Source of the DNA: Candidatus Endobugula sertula
GTDB lineage: Bacteria; Pseudomonadota; Gammaproteobacteria; Pseudomonadales; Cellvibrionaceae
Direction of reading: 5' to 3'
Assembly: GCA_001723645.1 (NCBI GenBank)
Contig: MDLC01000022.1
Location: 1 to 49,486, forward strand
Length of the DNA: 49,486 bases
The notes beneath the pieces were generated by a model. The model worked only from the letters and a program-made list of their open reading frames with translations, did no database searches and was not told where the DNA came from. Positions 48,297 to 49,486 of this stretch are shown here, piece by piece (position 1 is the first letter of the stretch; each line of letters starts with the position of its first letter). A program made the position numbers and the translations under genes.

Positions 48297-48893
48297 GTGT
48301 CAAATATCACAGGAAAGCAATTTGGGCTTGATCAATATATAGCCATGACAATTAAAAATGCGCGCAAGGAAGAAGGACTCAAAATTACTGATGTCGCACG
48401 TATATCCGGTATTAGTCAGGGAATGATCAGTAAAATTGAAAATGCCCAAGTCTCTACTAGCCTGGAAACCCTCAATCGTTTATGTAACGCTATTGGTTTG
48501 CCTATTTCCCGGTTGTTTAATGACTTTAACCGACCCGATGGCAATGCCCAATTCACCAAAATGGGTGAAGGTTTGGAGGTCGTTCGGCGAGGTACCGACA
48601 AAGGCCATACCTACCAATTACTCACTTATCAAAGGGGCAGTAAATTTAGCTTCGAGCCTTTGTTAGTCACTATGAATGATGTATCTGAAGTCTATCCTAG
48701 CTTCTCTCATCCTGGGGAGGAATTTATCTACGTGTTAGAGGGTACTATTTCCTATCGCCATGGTAACCATATATACCATATGGAAGCAGGCGATAGTCTA
48801 GCCTTTGACGGTAACATCCCTCACGGCCCAGAACAACTTCATGATGTACCGATTAAACTACTTTCCTGTATTCACTATGGTTTGGGTAAGTAA
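48297..48893 (+). CDS. XRE-family regulator with a cupin domain
   Basis: A 198-residue regulator: N-terminal helix-turn-helix (about residues 15-72, GLKITDVARISGISQGMISKIENAQ) and C-terminal cupin (about 110-195, FSHPGEEFIYVLEGTISYRHG and HMEAGDSLAFDGNIPHG). Such proteins sense small metabolites and control nearby amine or amino-acid catabolism genes; soxB on the other strand is a plausible former target. GTG 48297 is supported by AAGGAG six nt upstream. The frame is intact. Confidence 0.88.
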   Translation: MSNITGKQFGLDQYIAMTIKNARKEEGLKITDVARISGISQGMISKIENAQVSTSLETLNRLCNAIGLPISRLFNDFNRPDGNAQFTKMGEGLEVVRRGTDKGHTYQLLTYQRGSKFSFEPLLVTMNDVSEVYPSFSHPGEEFIYVLEGTISYRHGNHIYHMEAGDSLAFDGNIPHGPEQLHDVPIKLLSCIHYGLGK

Positions 48894-48981
48894 TCGCAAA
48901 CAAGCAATAACCCTTTAGAAGCGCATTAAATTGAGGTAGAATAAATAACCCCTTAGTAGGTTCGTTTAATTTTGAAACATT

Positions 48982-49377
48982 GGGGGCGATTAGGATTCGA
49001 CGTCGGTGACAAAATCCAAGGTGCATGTCGTGATGGTAGCCAATCACGTAAACCCAAAGCTACAATCTTATAGTTGCAAATGATGACAACTACAATGGTG
49101 CTCAACTAGCTGCGTAAGCAGTTTTTTGAAAGCCATTTCTAGCGACTTCGGTCCTAGCGGTCTTTAGCAAGGTGTCTGTACCGCGCTACTGATTGTCATA
49201 ATAGAACAGGATCGCAGTAAGACATACTCAGGGTCGTACTGCTAAATATCACTGAGCTCGCCAACTACGTCCTGCCCGTTGGGCTGTAGAAGGTTAAACT
49301 AATTAACGGAATCTAAACATGTAGAGCCGAGGACGGAGTGCTGGCGGACGGGGGTTCAAATCCCCCCGCCTCCACCA
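48982..49377 (+). ncRNA. ssrA: tmRNA
   Basis: 396 nt, starting GGGGGCGATTAGGATTCGAC and ending in GGGTTCAAATCC...CCTCCACCA. The 5' GGGGGCG pairs with 3' CGCCTCC to form the acceptor stem, with a T-arm and encoded CCA. The tag frame starts at resume codon GCA 49076 and ends with TAA 49115-49117, encoding ANDDNYNGAQLAA. With the alanine from the charged tmRNA, the tag is AANDDNYNGAQLAA. It rescues stalled ribosomes with SmpB. The 3' end of ssrA is a common phage/island attachment site, but the window ends 109 nt later with no integrase visible. Confidence 0.96.
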
Positions 49378-49486
49378 TACAACTTTTTCAGGGTGTTTCA
49401 ACAAAGCCCTAACTCAATGACAGGTAAGCCACTCGTTTGACTAGTGAGACTCTCAAGGCTTGGCCTATAGATTTAGTTTTGATGAT

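Noticed and set aside
49378-49486. Integrase attachment site at the ssrA 3' end
   Set aside because: No repeat of the ssrA end or integrase is visible in the remaining 109 nt.

Overview
The window looks like a chromosomal segment of a marine-type gammaproteobacterium. The evidence is the Pseudomonas/Marinobacter-like flagellar gene order (flhA-flhF-fleN-fliA-cheY-cheZ-cheA-cheB-motC-motD-parC-parP-cheW-DUF2802), the cmoA-cmoB pair, the pncC-recA order and a tmRNA tag beginning ANDDNY. I cannot name a species. By eye the DNA is moderately AT-rich, except for the toxin gene, which is richer in G+C.

Layout: (1) 1-13.1 kb, + strand: the end of the flagellar/chemotaxis operon. (2) 13.3-24.0 kb: housekeeping genes (msrB, alaA, trpS, apeB, uppP, tsaB, deaD, rsmE) and a soluble histidine kinase with a receiver-TPR regulator. 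(3) 24.0-32.9 kb: one intact 2,680-codon TcA-type insecticidal toxin subunit, without TcB or TcC partners, flanked by repeats and hairpins. (4) 33.0-34.7 kb: cmoAB. (5) 34.7-38.8 kb, - strand: MoxR ATPase, DUF58 protein and TgpA-like transglutaminase. (6) 38.9-43.3 kb: flavodoxin, a diguanylate cyclase and ntrBC. (7) 43.4-48.3 kb: recA with a decayed second recA piece in its leader, pncC, an orphan sarcosine oxidase beta subunit and transposase debris. (8) 48.3-49.4 kb: an XRE-cupin regulator and ssrA (tmRNA).

The main observation is selective gene decay. Among the flagellar/chemotaxis genes, flhA is a 5'-truncated fragment next to paired hairpins, flhF has an in-frame TGA, cheY lacks its conserved-Lys loop, cheZ and cheA are frameshifted, and motD has an aberrant tail. 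The DUF58 and tgpA genes each carry one in-frame stop. The translation, tRNA-modification and repair genes read cleanly. The three in-frame stops are all explained by single G:C to A:T transitions. This pattern suggests relaxed selection on motility, as in a host-restricted lineage, while an 8-kb TcA reading frame stays open. Sequencing error could explain the single-base indels, but not easily the in-frame deletion or the matching nonsense changes.

Regulatory sites seen: an SOS box overlapping the recA promoter, a near-perfect NtrC palindrome upstream of ntrB, a sigma-54-like site upstream of the diguanylate cyclase, and candidate operators upstream of the toxin and flavodoxin genes.
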